Positions 53,999-62,332 of a DNA stretch of 64,000 nucleotides are shown here, piece after piece. A model generated the notes under the pieces. The model was not told where the DNA came from, searched no databases, and worked only from the letters and a program-made list of their open reading frames with translations. The position numbers and the translations under genes are program-made. The DNA lies in NCBI RefSeq assembly GCF_903914075.1, contig NZ_CAIWNQ010000008.1, forward strand, positions 62,001 through 126,000, in the 5' to 3' direction. The stretch is from Ruegeria sp. THAF57 (GTDB taxonomy: Bacteria > Pseudomonadota > Alphaproteobacteria > Rhodobacterales > Rhodobacteraceae). Numbering within the stretch: position 1 is the stretch's first letter; every line of letters begins with the position of its first letter.

Positions 53999-54811
53999 TC
54001 AACCCCCGCCGGGGCTGATGAATTTAGCGCCTGAACTGGACTTGCCCGAACCCACCTGCAAACGGCGTATCGCAGCTTTGGGTTGGGGGGCGTCACGGCG
54101 AAGTGCCGACTTCAATTCCGCCACGATTCCAGACAGTTCCATGCCAAACCCGACTTTTTGACGCCCATCTGTCCCGACTGCGGATACGACCGAGAGGATT
54201 TGCCAGCGCGGGCCGTTTCGCGCCAAAAGTGCCGATCCCGACGACCCGAAGGTGATGTCACAGTTGAACGTGATCAAGCCTTGTCGACGCTGGAGGATAC
54301 GGCAAGAGCGTTCCCGGGTGATCGCCTCGGACCGACCGCGCCCGTATGAGGCGATGCTCACCTCGTTCCCAGCAACCCGGCCACTGTGCAATGCAAAGGG
54401 ATCTGCAACCGAGTATGGGATCGGCTGCTCTAGCTTCATCAGCGCGACGTCGACCCGAACCGCCTCAGCCGAGAGGTTCGGATGTCGAGCGTAATCGGGA
54501 TGCACAGCGATCTGGACAACCTTGCGTTCCGCCAGGGCCTTCCCATCGCTCAGACCTGCGCGAAAGGTAACCTCACCAGGTTCATAAGGAGACCCGCTTG
54601 CCCGGTTCAGAGCGCAATGCGCCGCCGTCAACACAAGGTCCTGCGCGATCAAGGTGCCTGTGCAGAACCCGTCTTGACCAATATCCAACCGACCGACAGC
54701 TTCCCAACCATAAAGATCGTCACGGTCATTCAGTGTGCGCTTCGCACTTTGGGCAGACGCGGCGGTAGCCACCGTAAGAAGGCAAAGGATAGAAAAAAGA
54801 AATTGGATCAT
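53999..54811 (-). CDS. Secreted trypsin-like serine protease (copy 1)
   Basis: The protein has 270 residues with a signal peptide (MIQFLFSILCLLTVATAASA). S1 family triad: H65 in VLTAAHC, D121 in DVALMKL, S191 in ITFGSSGSALL. The primary specificity region is shortened. It is probably exported. Its start overlaps the stop of the second copy by four bases, so both are made from one mRNA. A basic tail (KAAIRRLQVGSGKSSSGAKFI) follows the domain. Confidence 0.88.
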   Translation of the reverse strand: MIQFLFSILCLLTVATAASAQSAKRTLNDRDDLYGWEAVGRLDIGQDGFCTGTLIAQDLVLTAAHCALNRASGSPYEPGEVTFRAGLSDGKALAERKVVQIAVHPDYARHPNLSAEAVRVDVALMKLEQPIPYSVADPFALHSGRVAGNEVSIASYGRGRSEAITRERSCRILQRRQGLITFNCDITFGSSGSALLARNGPRWQILSVVSAVGTDGRQKVGFGMELSGIVAELKSALRRDAPQPKAAIRRLQVGSGKSSSGAKFISPGGG

Positions 54812-55599
54812 GGTTTGATAAAACGGGCGCCCACGTTGCTGCCTGATCCGTTAGAATTTGTAGAGGCGATAAACCCACGCCCTGCCGACAATTCAGCCTG
54901 CAACAAGGTCAGCGATTCTTCTACCGCTGTTCCAACGGCCACGCGCTGCCCGTTGAATTCGGCCTTGGCCGCAACAACAGACACGATTCGGGGCCGATCC
55001 CCGTCAAAGGAAAAGACGGGTGCGCCAGACGATCCGAACTCGACATCGCAGGACATGACTAACACATCGGATTTGCGGGTCATGACCGAGCACACTTCTT
55101 GCAACGAAGGCGCCTCGGCCCGGTCTTTTGCATAAGACACAACGCCAACCTCTTCCCCTTTTGCCGGGCGGTTTCCTGTTTCAAAGGGAATGACGGTCGT
55201 GTTGCGAATTGGCTGCCAAAGCTCGATCAGCGCAATATCACTGCCAATACGCGCAGCAGATGCTTCTTCGCCGTATTGGTAGTCAGGGTGGATTACGGCC
55301 CTGCGTGCGGCGCGGTATGCAGACGCGCGCCCCAGCCGCCAAGCCGCCAAAAACTCGACCTGGGCCAGTTCCACACGTTGACCTGTGACCTTGTCGAACA
55401 GGCAGTGGGCCGCAGTCAAAACCAAGGTCGGGGATATCAGCGTGCCCGTGCAAAACCCTGCGCCACCGATATCAAGGCGACCCACAGCCATCCAGGCACG
55501 CCCCGCATCGGTGGTGTCCAGACTTTTTAGTCTGGAATCCTGTGCGTTGGCGGTCATAGGCAAACATGCCAGCACTAGAGCCTTGATCCAGTTTCGCAA
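54808..55599 (-). CDS. Secreted trypsin-like serine protease (copy 2)
   Basis: The protein has 263 residues with a signal peptide (MRNWIKALVLACLPMTANAQ). H65 (VLTAAHC), D121 (DIALIEL) and S191 (VEFGSSGAPVF) sit at exactly the same positions as in copy 1, and both end GA(K/R)FI. The two are clearly a tandem duplication that has diverged. It is the upstream gene of the pair. Confidence 0.88.
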   Translation of the reverse strand: MRNWIKALVLACLPMTANAQDSRLKSLDTTDAGRAWMAVGRLDIGGAGFCTGTLISPTLVLTAAHCLFDKVTGQRVELAQVEFLAAWRLGRASAYRAARRAVIHPDYQYGEEASAARIGSDIALIELWQPIRNTTVIPFETGNRPAKGEEVGVVSYAKDRAEAPSLQEVCSVMTRKSDVLVMSCDVEFGSSGAPVFSFDGDRPRIVSVVAAKAEFNGQRVAVGTAVEESLTLLQAELSAGRGFIASTNSNGSGSNVGARFIKP

Positions 55600-55716
55600 G
55601 CGGTTCTCCGGCGTTGCTATCTACGTATCTTTCTACGCACCGGGTGAGGCGAAAATAGGGCGCTGACATGACAGGCGGTTCCTGACCGAAACCGAGATGC
55701 GTTACCGCATCAACAC

Positions 55717-57039
55717 CTATCTAAGGATCGGGACCTCGTGGTCTAACTTCCGATCCTGTTGCATGGCTCGGGGCACGGGACCTCCGGTTGCCCAGTCCAG
55801 CAATTCCACCGTATGCAGGATCGGAACGTCGGTGCCCGAACCGATCTGCATCATGCAACCAATGTTGCCAGCGGCGATAACATCAGGGTTCTTCGCCTCA
55901 AGAGTCCTGACCTTGCGCTGTTTGAGTTTTCCAGAAATCTCAGGCTGCATCAAGTTATAGGTGCCCGCGCTGCCACAGCACAAATGGCTGTCCGCAGGCT
56001 CGACCACGGTGAAACCCGCGCGTTTGAGCAAATCTTTGGGGTGCGTCTTGATCTTTTGGCCGTGTTGCAGGGAACATGCTGCATGATAGGCGACCGTCAT
56101 ATCTTTGCCGGTGCCTTCCGGCAGTTCAAGCTGCACCAACAGCTCACTGATATCCATTGCGATCGAGGATACCCGCGCCGCGTCTTCGGCCAATGCATCG
56201 TTTCGGAACATGTGGCCATAATCCTTGACGGTCGTGCCGCAGCCAGAGGTATTGATGACAATCGCATCCAGCCCGTCCCTGTCCATCTCGGCTGTCCAGG
56301 CGCGGATATTCGCGGCAGCGGCCTTATGGCTGTCGTCTGATTTGCCCATGTGATGGGTCAGGGCACCACAGCACCCGGCCCCCTCGGCCACGACAACTTC
56401 ACAGCCCATACGGGTCAACAAACGAATGGTGGCATCGTTGATGTCCGTATTCAGAGCCTTTTGCGCGCAACCCGTCATCAATGCGATGCGCTTTCTGCGC
56501 GCGCCTTTCGGCGCAAAGCTTTGTGGATCATCGTTACGACTCACCGGCGGGATATGTTTCGGCGCCATATCCAGCATTGCGCGCAACCGCGCGTCGGGCA
56601 TCAGGAATTTGAACGGCCGACCGAGTTTCGCACCAATCAGTGCCCAGCGGAACCGCATCGGATAGGGCAGGATTTGCGCCAGAACCCAGCGCAATACACG
56701 ATCTGACAAAGGCCGTTTGTAATTCTGTTCGATATACTCGCGGGCATGATCCACCAGATGCATGTAGTGCACGCCCGAGGGACAGGTTGTCATGCACGCC
56801 AGACAGGACAGGCAGCGGTCAATATGCTTGACGGTTTTTTCATCCGGAACACGCTCGTTCTCCAGCATGTCCTTGATCAGGTAAATGCGTCCCCGCGGGC
56901 TGTCCAACTCATCCCCAAGAACCTGATATGTGGGACAGGTCGCAGTGCAAAACCCGCAGTGCACGCAATTGCGCAGGATTTCATTCGAACGCTTGATGCC
57001 CGGATCACGTAGTTGCTCTTCGGAAAACGTCGTCTGCAT
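55717..57039 (-). CDS. glcF: Glycolate oxidase iron-sulfur subunit GlcF
   Basis: The protein has 440 residues. Two [4Fe-4S] motifs are seen: C25-C28-C31-C35 (CVHCGFCTATCP) and C76-C79-C82-C86 (CLSCLACMTTCP). Two CCG domains follow (EGAGCCGALTHHMG and DSHLCCGSAGTYNL). It passes electrons from GlcDE to the quinone pool. It lies four bases after glcE. Confidence 0.96.
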   Translation of the reverse strand: MQTTFSEEQLRDPGIKRSNEILRNCVHCGFCTATCPTYQVLGDELDSPRGRIYLIKDMLENERVPDEKTVKHIDRCLSCLACMTTCPSGVHYMHLVDHAREYIEQNYKRPLSDRVLRWVLAQILPYPMRFRWALIGAKLGRPFKFLMPDARLRAMLDMAPKHIPPVSRNDDPQSFAPKGARRKRIALMTGCAQKALNTDINDATIRLLTRMGCEVVVAEGAGCCGALTHHMGKSDDSHKAAAANIRAWTAEMDRDGLDAIVINTSGCGTTVKDYGHMFRNDALAEDAARVSSIAMDISELLVQLELPEGTGKDMTVAYHAACSLQHGQKIKTHPKDLLKRAGFTVVEPADSHLCCGSAGTYNLMQPEISGKLKQRKVRTLEAKNPDVIAAGNIGCMMQIGSGTDVPILHTVELLDWATGGPVPRAMQQDRKLDHEVPILR

Positions 57040-57043
57040 TTTT

Positions 57044-58144
57044 CTACCCCATCAGTCCCGGGTTGAACAAACCACGCGGATCAAATTTCTGCCGAAGTCC
57101 ATGTGTTAGAGCCGCTATACCAGCAGTTTCGGGTTGGAAACGGCCCAAATTTCCGGTGGTTTCTGTATCCGCTCGGACAATCGTCGCATGACCGTCGAAC
57201 GCACCTAGACGTGCGCGCAGATCGGTGCCCTTGGGAACAAGCGCCCAGATCAATCCGCCGCCCCAATCAAGCAGAGTCTGGCTTGCGTCCAGACGCGCGG
57301 ACACCTCTGGCGCGTCCGTCGGTTTGACCGAGATACGCCAAACATCGCCCTCCTTGTCATGGAACACAGCGGCATCCCGAATGCCGCGCCACAAGTCAGG
57401 CAAACCCTCGATCTCTTCTGGCGCGCCAAAACCGGCCAGCGTGGATTTCAACTGCTCCACCCTGTAAGCCACCGAATCCGCAAACCCTTCCAGCCGCAGC
57501 AAGGCACGGCCTGTTTGGGGGTCATAGGCCGCTCCGCTTACCTCGAACGGGGATTTCAATGCAGCAGAGAGCACCCGAATTGCCGTTCCTGCATCCGCGA
57601 CCGGGATTTGCAGCGTTGCGATCGCCTCGGGCTTGGGCAGGACTTTCAGCGAAACCTCGGTCAACACGCCCAGCGTTCCCCAGGCACCGCTCATCAACTT
57701 GACCAGGTCATACCCGGTCACGTTTTTCATCACCCGCCCGCCATTCTTTACGATCTGACCCCGACCGTCGACGTAACGGACGCCCAGCAGGAAATCGCGG
57801 CACGCCCCCGCCTGAATCCGGCGCGGCCCCGAAATATTGGCGGCCACGACGCCACCAATCGTCGGTGTGCCATTGGTACCCAACAGGCCGCGATGATCCA
57901 TCGGTTCGAACGCCAATTGTTGACCTTCGGCGTCCAGCGCGGCCTCGATCTCAGCCACGGAGGTCCCGGCTTGCGCCACGATCGTCAGCGCGCCTGGCTC
58001 ATACAAGGTAATCCCGCTCAAACCGCCAGTTTCAACAAGGTCATCCGGCCCGCCGATCCCTCGGGTTCCACCACCGGCAATTCGCACGGGCCCTTGCAGT
58101 CCAGCCACTATCTCGGCCAACTCGGCCTCTGTTTCAGGTCTCAT
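57044..58144 (-). CDS. glcE: Glycolate oxidase FAD-binding subunit GlcE
   Basis: From ATG 58144 the protein has 366 residues: an FAD-binding type 4 domain with VRIAGGGTRG, FEPMDHRGLLGTNGTPTIGGVVAANISGPRRIQAGACRDFLLGVRYVDG and NGGRVMKNVTGYDLVKLMSGAWGTLGVLTEVSLKV. It is shorter than GlcD, as usual. It is separated from glcD by a 65-base repeat-like spacer. Confidence 0.95.
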   Translation of the reverse strand: MRPETEAELAEIVAGLQGPVRIAGGGTRGIGGPDDLVETGGLSGITLYEPGALTIVAQAGTSVAEIEAALDAEGQQLAFEPMDHRGLLGTNGTPTIGGVVAANISGPRRIQAGACRDFLLGVRYVDGRGQIVKNGGRVMKNVTGYDLVKLMSGAWGTLGVLTEVSLKVLPKPEAIATLQIPVADAGTAIRVLSAALKSPFEVSGAAYDPQTGRALLRLEGFADSVAYRVEQLKSTLAGFGAPEEIEGLPDLWRGIRDAAVFHDKEGDVWRISVKPTDAPEVSARLDASQTLLDWGGGLIWALVPKGTDLRARLGAFDGHATIVRADTETTGNLGRFQPETAGIAALTHGLRQKFDPRGLFNPGLMG

Positions 58145-58159
58145 GACACTTCTTCTGTT

Positions 58160-58210
58160 CAAAAATACTTCGGGGGAATCGCGGCCTGCCGCGATGGGGG
58201 CAGCGCCCCC
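58160..58210 (-). repeat. GC-rich intergenic repeat between glcD and glcE
   Basis: On the plus strand AAAAATACTTCGGGGG is followed by the stem GCGGCCTGCCGC and by GGGGGCAGCGCCCCC. From memory, similar elements are common between genes in Rhodobacteraceae. It may modulate glcE and glcF expression. Confidence 0.45.
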
Positions 58211-59649
58211 TATTCAGCAGCGATCCTGCGAACTTCGGATACATCCAGCGGGAACACTTTGGCCGGGTTTAAAAGCCAGTTTGGATCGAACACATCCTTT
58301 ACCGCCATCTGCGCCTCAAGGTCCGCAGGCGCGTATTGATGCGACATCAAATCCCGCTTTTCGATACCGACTCCGTGTTCACCGGTCAGACATCCGCCCA
58401 CATCCACACACAGCTTGAGGATATCTGCCCCGAACGCCTCGCATTTCTCAAGGTCGCCGGGCTTGTTGGCGTCAAACAGAATCAGCGGGTGCATATTCCC
58501 ATCACCTGCGTGGAACACGTTGCCCACAGGCAATCCGTAATCCTCGCTCAACTCTCCGATCCGGCGCAACACCTGCGGAAGAGCAGACACAGGGATCGTC
58601 CCATCCAGACACATGTAGTCGTTCATCTGCCCCATCGCGCCAAATGCCGACTTGCGTCCCAGCCAGATCTTGGCGCTTTCCTCGGCGGATTGGCTTTCGC
58701 GCAACTCGACCGGGTTGTGACGTTTCGCGATCTCAACGATTTTCGACAGTTGATAGTCGATTTCGGCCTCGGACCCTTCAACCTCGACGATCAGCAGCGC
58801 ATGACAATCGGGATAGCCGGCATGGGCAAAGTTCTCACACGCCTTGATGCACAACGTATCCATGAACTCGATCGCCACCGGCAGAATGCCCGATTTGATG
58901 ATATCCGACACGCATTGCCCGGCGACTTCGTTGTCATCGAACCCCATTAGCACGGGCCGCGCGCCCTCGGGCTTGCGCAGGATGCGCAAGGTGGCCTCGG
59001 TCACGACGCCCAACTGCCCCTCGGAACCGCAGACCACACCCAGCAAGTCCAGCCCGCCCGCATCCAGATGCGCGCCGCCGATCTCGACCACGCTGCCATC
59101 CATCATGACCATCGTGACGCCCAGCAGATTGTTCGTGGTCACGCCGTATTTCAAACAATGCGCCCCGCCCGAATTCATCGCGATATTCCCCGCAATCGCG
59201 CAGGCCAGTTGCGACGAAGGGTCGGGCGCATAAAAGAAGTCATTTTCTTCCACGGCCCCGGTCACGCTTAGGTTGGTGCGCCCGGTCTGGACCCGGATAA
59301 ATCGGTTGTCATAGTCGACCTCCAACACCTCATTCATGCGTGCGACACCCAGAATGACACTGTCCGCCGTGGGCAATGCGCCACCGGCCAGAGATGTCCC
59401 CGAGCCGCGCGGAACAACCGGAACGCCTTCTTCGTTGCAGATGCGCAGCACGTCCGAGACCTCGGCGGTCGTGGATGGCAGAACAGCCAGCATCGGAGGG
59501 CAACGATAGGCCGTCAGCGCATCGCACTCATAAGCGCGCGTCTCAGTCGGATCGTGGATCACGGCGTCGTCGGGCAGAACCTGTAACAGGCGTCGCAGGA
59601 CCACATCCTTGCGGCGCAGAATGTCTGGGTTTGGCTTTGGCATTTCCAT
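58210..59649 (-). CDS. glcD: Glycolate oxidase FAD-linked subunit GlcD
   Basis: From ATG 59649 the protein has 479 residues. The FAD domain has VPVVPRGSGTSLAGGALP, PDPSSQLACAIAGNIAMNSGGAHCLKYGVTTNN; the C-terminal oxidase domain has GNVFHAGDGNMHPLILFD and GGCLTGEHGVGIEKRD. With GlcE and GlcF it oxidises glycolate to glyoxylate, useful for phytoplankton-derived glycolate. A GntR-type palindrome lies just upstream. Confidence 0.97.
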   Translation of the reverse strand: MEMPKPNPDILRRKDVVLRRLLQVLPDDAVIHDPTETRAYECDALTAYRCPPMLAVLPSTTAEVSDVLRICNEEGVPVVPRGSGTSLAGGALPTADSVILGVARMNEVLEVDYDNRFIRVQTGRTNLSVTGAVEENDFFYAPDPSSQLACAIAGNIAMNSGGAHCLKYGVTTNNLLGVTMVMMDGSVVEIGGAHLDAGGLDLLGVVCGSEGQLGVVTEATLRILRKPEGARPVLMGFDDNEVAGQCVSDIIKSGILPVAIEFMDTLCIKACENFAHAGYPDCHALLIVEVEGSEAEIDYQLSKIVEIAKRHNPVELRESQSAEESAKIWLGRKSAFGAMGQMNDYMCLDGTIPVSALPQVLRRIGELSEDYGLPVGNVFHAGDGNMHPLILFDANKPGDLEKCEAFGADILKLCVDVGGCLTGEHGVGIEKRDLMSHQYAPADLEAQMAVKDVFDPNWLLNPAKVFPLDVSEVRRIAAE

Positions 59650-59663
59650 GGCTGGCCCTCCGT

Positions 59664-59684
59664 TTGGTAAAATAATATTACCAA
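59664..59684. promoter_or_regulatory. GntR/GlcC-type operator between glcD and DUF599
   Basis: A perfect inverted repeat, TTGGTAA, seven bases, TTACCAA, lies 15 bases before the glcD start and 47 before the divergent DUF599 gene. FadR-subfamily regulators (GlcC, LldR, PdhR) bind TTGGT-N-ACCAA palindromes. No such regulator gene is in the window. Confidence 0.6.
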
Positions 59685-59730
59685 TTTTCCGATCTGGCAA
59701 GTTGCGACGTCACGACTTAGTGTCGCGCCT

Positions 59731-60429
59731 ATGTCCTGGATTGATCAAACATTGCCCTTCGCGCCACTGGACTTTGTCGGCATTGCCCTGCTGATCGGCG
59801 CATGGCTGTGGATCGGCTGGCGGATCGAAAATCCGTCGCCTGGCAAACCCTCGGTCGGGATGATTATGGATGACTATCGCCGCGACTGGATGAAGGAAAT
59901 GGTCACGCGCCAGCCACGCATGTTTGATGCGCAGGTGGTGGGCACGATGCGGCAGGGCAGCACGTTCTTTGCCTCGACCACGATGATTGCAATCGGGGGT
60001 GGATTGGCCCTGTTGGGCAATACGGAACGGCTGGCCGGGCTGGCGCAGGACCTAGCGCTGGGAACGGCCCCCGCGATGGTGTGGGAGGTCAAGATTCTGA
60101 TCATCCTGCTGTTTTTGGCCAATGCCTTTTTGAAATACGTCTGGGCACACCGATTGTTTGGCTATTGCGCCGTGCTGATGGCCGCTGTCCCCAATGAACC
60201 CGAAGACCCCTCCGCTTATCCCCGCGCCGCCCAAGCGGCCGAGATTTGCGTCACCGCCGCGCGCAGCTTTAATCGCGGCCTGCGGGCGACCTATTTCGCG
60301 CTGGCTGCTGTGGCGTGGATATTGGGACCTCTGGCGTTGATTGCCGGTACGGTAACGACACTCGCCATGCTGTATCGGCGTGAGTTCGCATCGCATTCGC
60401 GCACGGTTCTGCTCAACACTGGATCGTGA
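59731..60429 (+). CDS. DUF599 family membrane protein
   Basis: The protein has 232 residues and four to five hydrophobic segments (LDFVGIALLIGAWLWIGW, STTMIAIGGGLALLG, VKILIILLFLANAFLKYVWAHRLFGYCAVLM, ATYFALAAVAWILGPLALIAGTVTTLAML). The loop with MMDDYRRDW-like IMDDYRRDWMKEMVTRQPRMFDAQVV is the DUF599 signature. The function is unknown. Divergent from glcD. Confidence 0.88.
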   Translation: MSWIDQTLPFAPLDFVGIALLIGAWLWIGWRIENPSPGKPSVGMIMDDYRRDWMKEMVTRQPRMFDAQVVGTMRQGSTFFASTTMIAIGGGLALLGNTERLAGLAQDLALGTAPAMVWEVKILIILLFLANAFLKYVWAHRLFGYCAVLMAAVPNEPEDPSAYPRAAQAAEICVTAARSFNRGLRATYFALAAVAWILGPLALIAGTVTTLAMLYRREFASHSRTVLLNTGS

Positions 60430-60464
60430 TCGCCGGATCGCACCAAAACGATTAGGTTCACATC

Positions 60465-60812
60465 ATGAGATATCTTGTTCTGACCGCCCTTTTGGCCACA
60501 CCCGCCTTTGCCGACGATCCCGTAATTGAAAACGTCACCGCGAAACAGAGCGGTGAGACATGGCGATTCGACGTGACTGTCCTTCACCCCGAAACGGGTT
60601 GGGACGATTATGCCGATGGCTGGCGGGTGCTGGATATGCAGGGGCAAGAGCTGGGAATGCGCGTGCTGCATCACCCGCATGAGAATGAACAGCCCTTTAC
60701 CCGATCCCTTAGCGGAGTGGCGATTCCTGACGGCGTCACGCAGGTTCAGGTACAGGCCCGCACCAATACGGATGGCTGGGCCAAAGATACCTATGTGGTC
60801 GATCTGGACTGA
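60465..60812 (+). CDS. Secreted protein of unknown function, 115 residues
   Basis: It has a signal peptide (MRYLVLTALLATPAFA) and a compact beta-rich mature part (WRFDVTVLHPETGWDDYADGWRVLDMQGQELGMRVLHHPHENEQPFTR). It is conserved in style with roseobacter periplasmic proteins, but I recognise no named family. It lies downstream of DUF599 on the same strand and convergent with the flavodoxin gene. Confidence 0.75.
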   Translation: MRYLVLTALLATPAFADDPVIENVTAKQSGETWRFDVTVLHPETGWDDYADGWRVLDMQGQELGMRVLHHPHENEQPFTRSLSGVAIPDGVTQVQVQARTNTDGWAKDTYVVDLD

Positions 60813-60814
60813 GG

Positions 60815-61300
60815 TCAGAAGACGCGCATTTGCAACCCGGCGGCCATGGCCAGTCCAAGCTCTCGACAGGTTTCAAGCTGGCCGGAAGGGATGGTTTTCG
60901 CGGCCAATATAGCCTCGGACGTTTGCGCATGGGTGCAGATGATCAAAGGCGGTTGCACCTCTTTCAGCCGCCAGCCTGTTGCGATGCGGGCGATCTGGCG
61001 GGCCGCGTTTTCGCCATCGGACCCGGCGCAGATCATCTGGGCATAGGGGCGGCCCTCGATCCGGCCCAGCACCGGGTAATAGCTGCGATCGAAAAATTCC
61101 TTCATCAGACCCGAAATCGCAGCAAGATTCTCGGGCGCGCAGAAGATATAGCCGTCGGCTTGCAGCAGATCATCGGGTCCAGCCTGATTAGCGGTTTTCA
61201 GGATAACATCCGCTTCGCCCTGCGCGGCCCGGGCCGCAGCTTCGGCCATCTGCCGGGCTCCGCCGGTGCGCGAGTGGTAAACGATCAATAGCTGCGCCAT
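60815..61300 (-). CDS. Flavodoxin family protein
   Basis: The protein has 161 residues. The FMN phosphate loop is YHSRTGGARQMAEAAA; CAPENLAAISGLMKEFFDRSYY and AQMICAGSDGEN are further flavodoxin-like loops. It probably binds FMN and acts in electron transfer or quinone reduction. It lies three bases after rlmH. Confidence 0.85.
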   Translation of the reverse strand: MAQLLIVYHSRTGGARQMAEAAARAAQGEADVILKTANQAGPDDLLQADGYIFCAPENLAAISGLMKEFFDRSYYPVLGRIEGRPYAQMICAGSDGENAARQIARIATGWRLKEVQPPLIICTHAQTSEAILAAKTIPSGQLETCRELGLAMAAGLQMRVF

Positions 61301-61302
61301 GG

Positions 61303-61773
61303 TCAGACCCGGTGATAGGGACCGCCAGACAATATGGTTGCGGCCCGATAGAGTTGCTCGGCCAGCATCACACGGACCAGCATATGAGGCCAGACCATCG
61401 ACCCGAATGAGAGGGAAAAATCCGCCTGCGAACGCAGATTAGGGTCTATTCCGTCGGCTCCACCAATGATCAGCGCCAGATCCTGCCGCCCGGCGTCACG
61501 CCAACTGCCTAGCTTTTTCGCAAAATCAGGTGAGGACATCACCCGCCCGCGTTCGTCCAGCGTACAGATCACAGCCCCTTTGGGCAGCGCCTTGCGCAGC
61601 AAAGTCGCCTCGGCCCCCATGCCCGCGTTTTTCTTATCCTCAACCTCGATCACCCGCGCGGGACCAAGGCCCAAAGCGCGCCCGGTCCGATCAAAGCGTG
61701 TCAGGTAATCGTCAAGCAGGGTCTTTTCGGGTCCGGCGCGCAATCGCCCGACCGCAACTATGCTGATCCGCAT
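61303..61773 (-). CDS. rlmH: 23S rRNA (pseudouridine1915-N3)-methyltransferase RlmH
   Basis: The protein has 156 residues, SPOUT fold: [66 protein letters not shown]. It methylates pseudouridine 1915 in helix 69 of 23S rRNA. It follows rsfS, the usual alphaproteobacterial order. Confidence 0.97.
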   Translation of the reverse strand: MRISIVAVGRLRAGPEKTLLDDYLTRFDRTGRALGLGPARVIEVEDKKNAGMGAEATLLRKALPKGAVICTLDERGRVMSSPDFAKKLGSWRDAGRQDLALIIGGADGIDPNLRSQADFSLSFGSMVWPHMLVRVMLAEQLYRAATILSGGPYHRV

Positions 61774-61811
61774 ATCTCTCTCGCCTCCGGCCTGTTAATT
61801 CAGGCCGGGAT

Positions 61812-61835
61812 AGCGCCTCAGTTGGCTGAGGCGCT
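61812..61835 (-). repeat. Hairpin spanning the rsfS stop codon
   Basis: AGCGCCTCAG, TTGG, CTGAGGCGCT form a perfect 10-bp stem that includes the end of rsfS. No T-run follows. It may slow or protect the 3' end before rlmH. Confidence 0.5.
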
Positions 61836-62177
61836 GCCGCCCGCGGGCAGCCACATCTTTTCCAGCTGATAGAATTCGCGCACTTCGGGGCGGAAGATAT
61901 GGACGATCACATCGCCCGTATCGATCAGCACCCAGTCGCCGGTATCTTTGCCTTCGACCTTCGAGGTGAAACCGAATTCCTGCTTGATGCGATCGGTCAA
62001 CTTTTCCGCCATGGCCGCCACCTGACGGGTCGACCGACCCGAGGCAATCACCATGTGATCCGCAACAGAAGACTTACCTTGCAGGTTGATCTGCACGACG
62101 TCTTCGGCCTTGTCATCGGAAAGTGAGGAAAGGATACGCTCAAGCAGCTTGTCGCTGATTGACTGAGAGTGGGCCAT
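61818..62177 (-). CDS. rsfS: Ribosomal silencing factor RsfS
   Basis: From ATG 62177 the protein has 119 residues: LSSLSDDKAEDVVQINLQGKSSVADHMVIASGRSTRQVAAMAEKL, EGKDTGDWVLIDTGDVIVHIFRPEVREFYQLEKMW. It binds uL14 and blocks subunit joining in stationary phase. An upstream start at 62204 would add nine residues. It forms an operon with rlmH and the flavodoxin gene. Confidence 0.95.
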   Translation of the reverse strand: MAHSQSISDKLLERILSSLSDDKAEDVVQINLQGKSSVADHMVIASGRSTRQVAAMAEKLTDRIKQEFGFTSKVEGKDTGDWVLIDTGDVIVHIFRPEVREFYQLEKMWLPAGGSASAN

Positions 62178-62332
62178 CACGCTGGCCCCGTCATCGGCGG
62201 GCAAACCCGCCTGGGTATGTAGAGACAGGACATAGTCCTCCTTTGCTGCGCGCCATGCAATCCCGGCGCCGGGGTACTAATAAGGTAACAAGGGGATTGC
62301 AACATTTCAATGAAGCGCCACGCAACGCAGGC

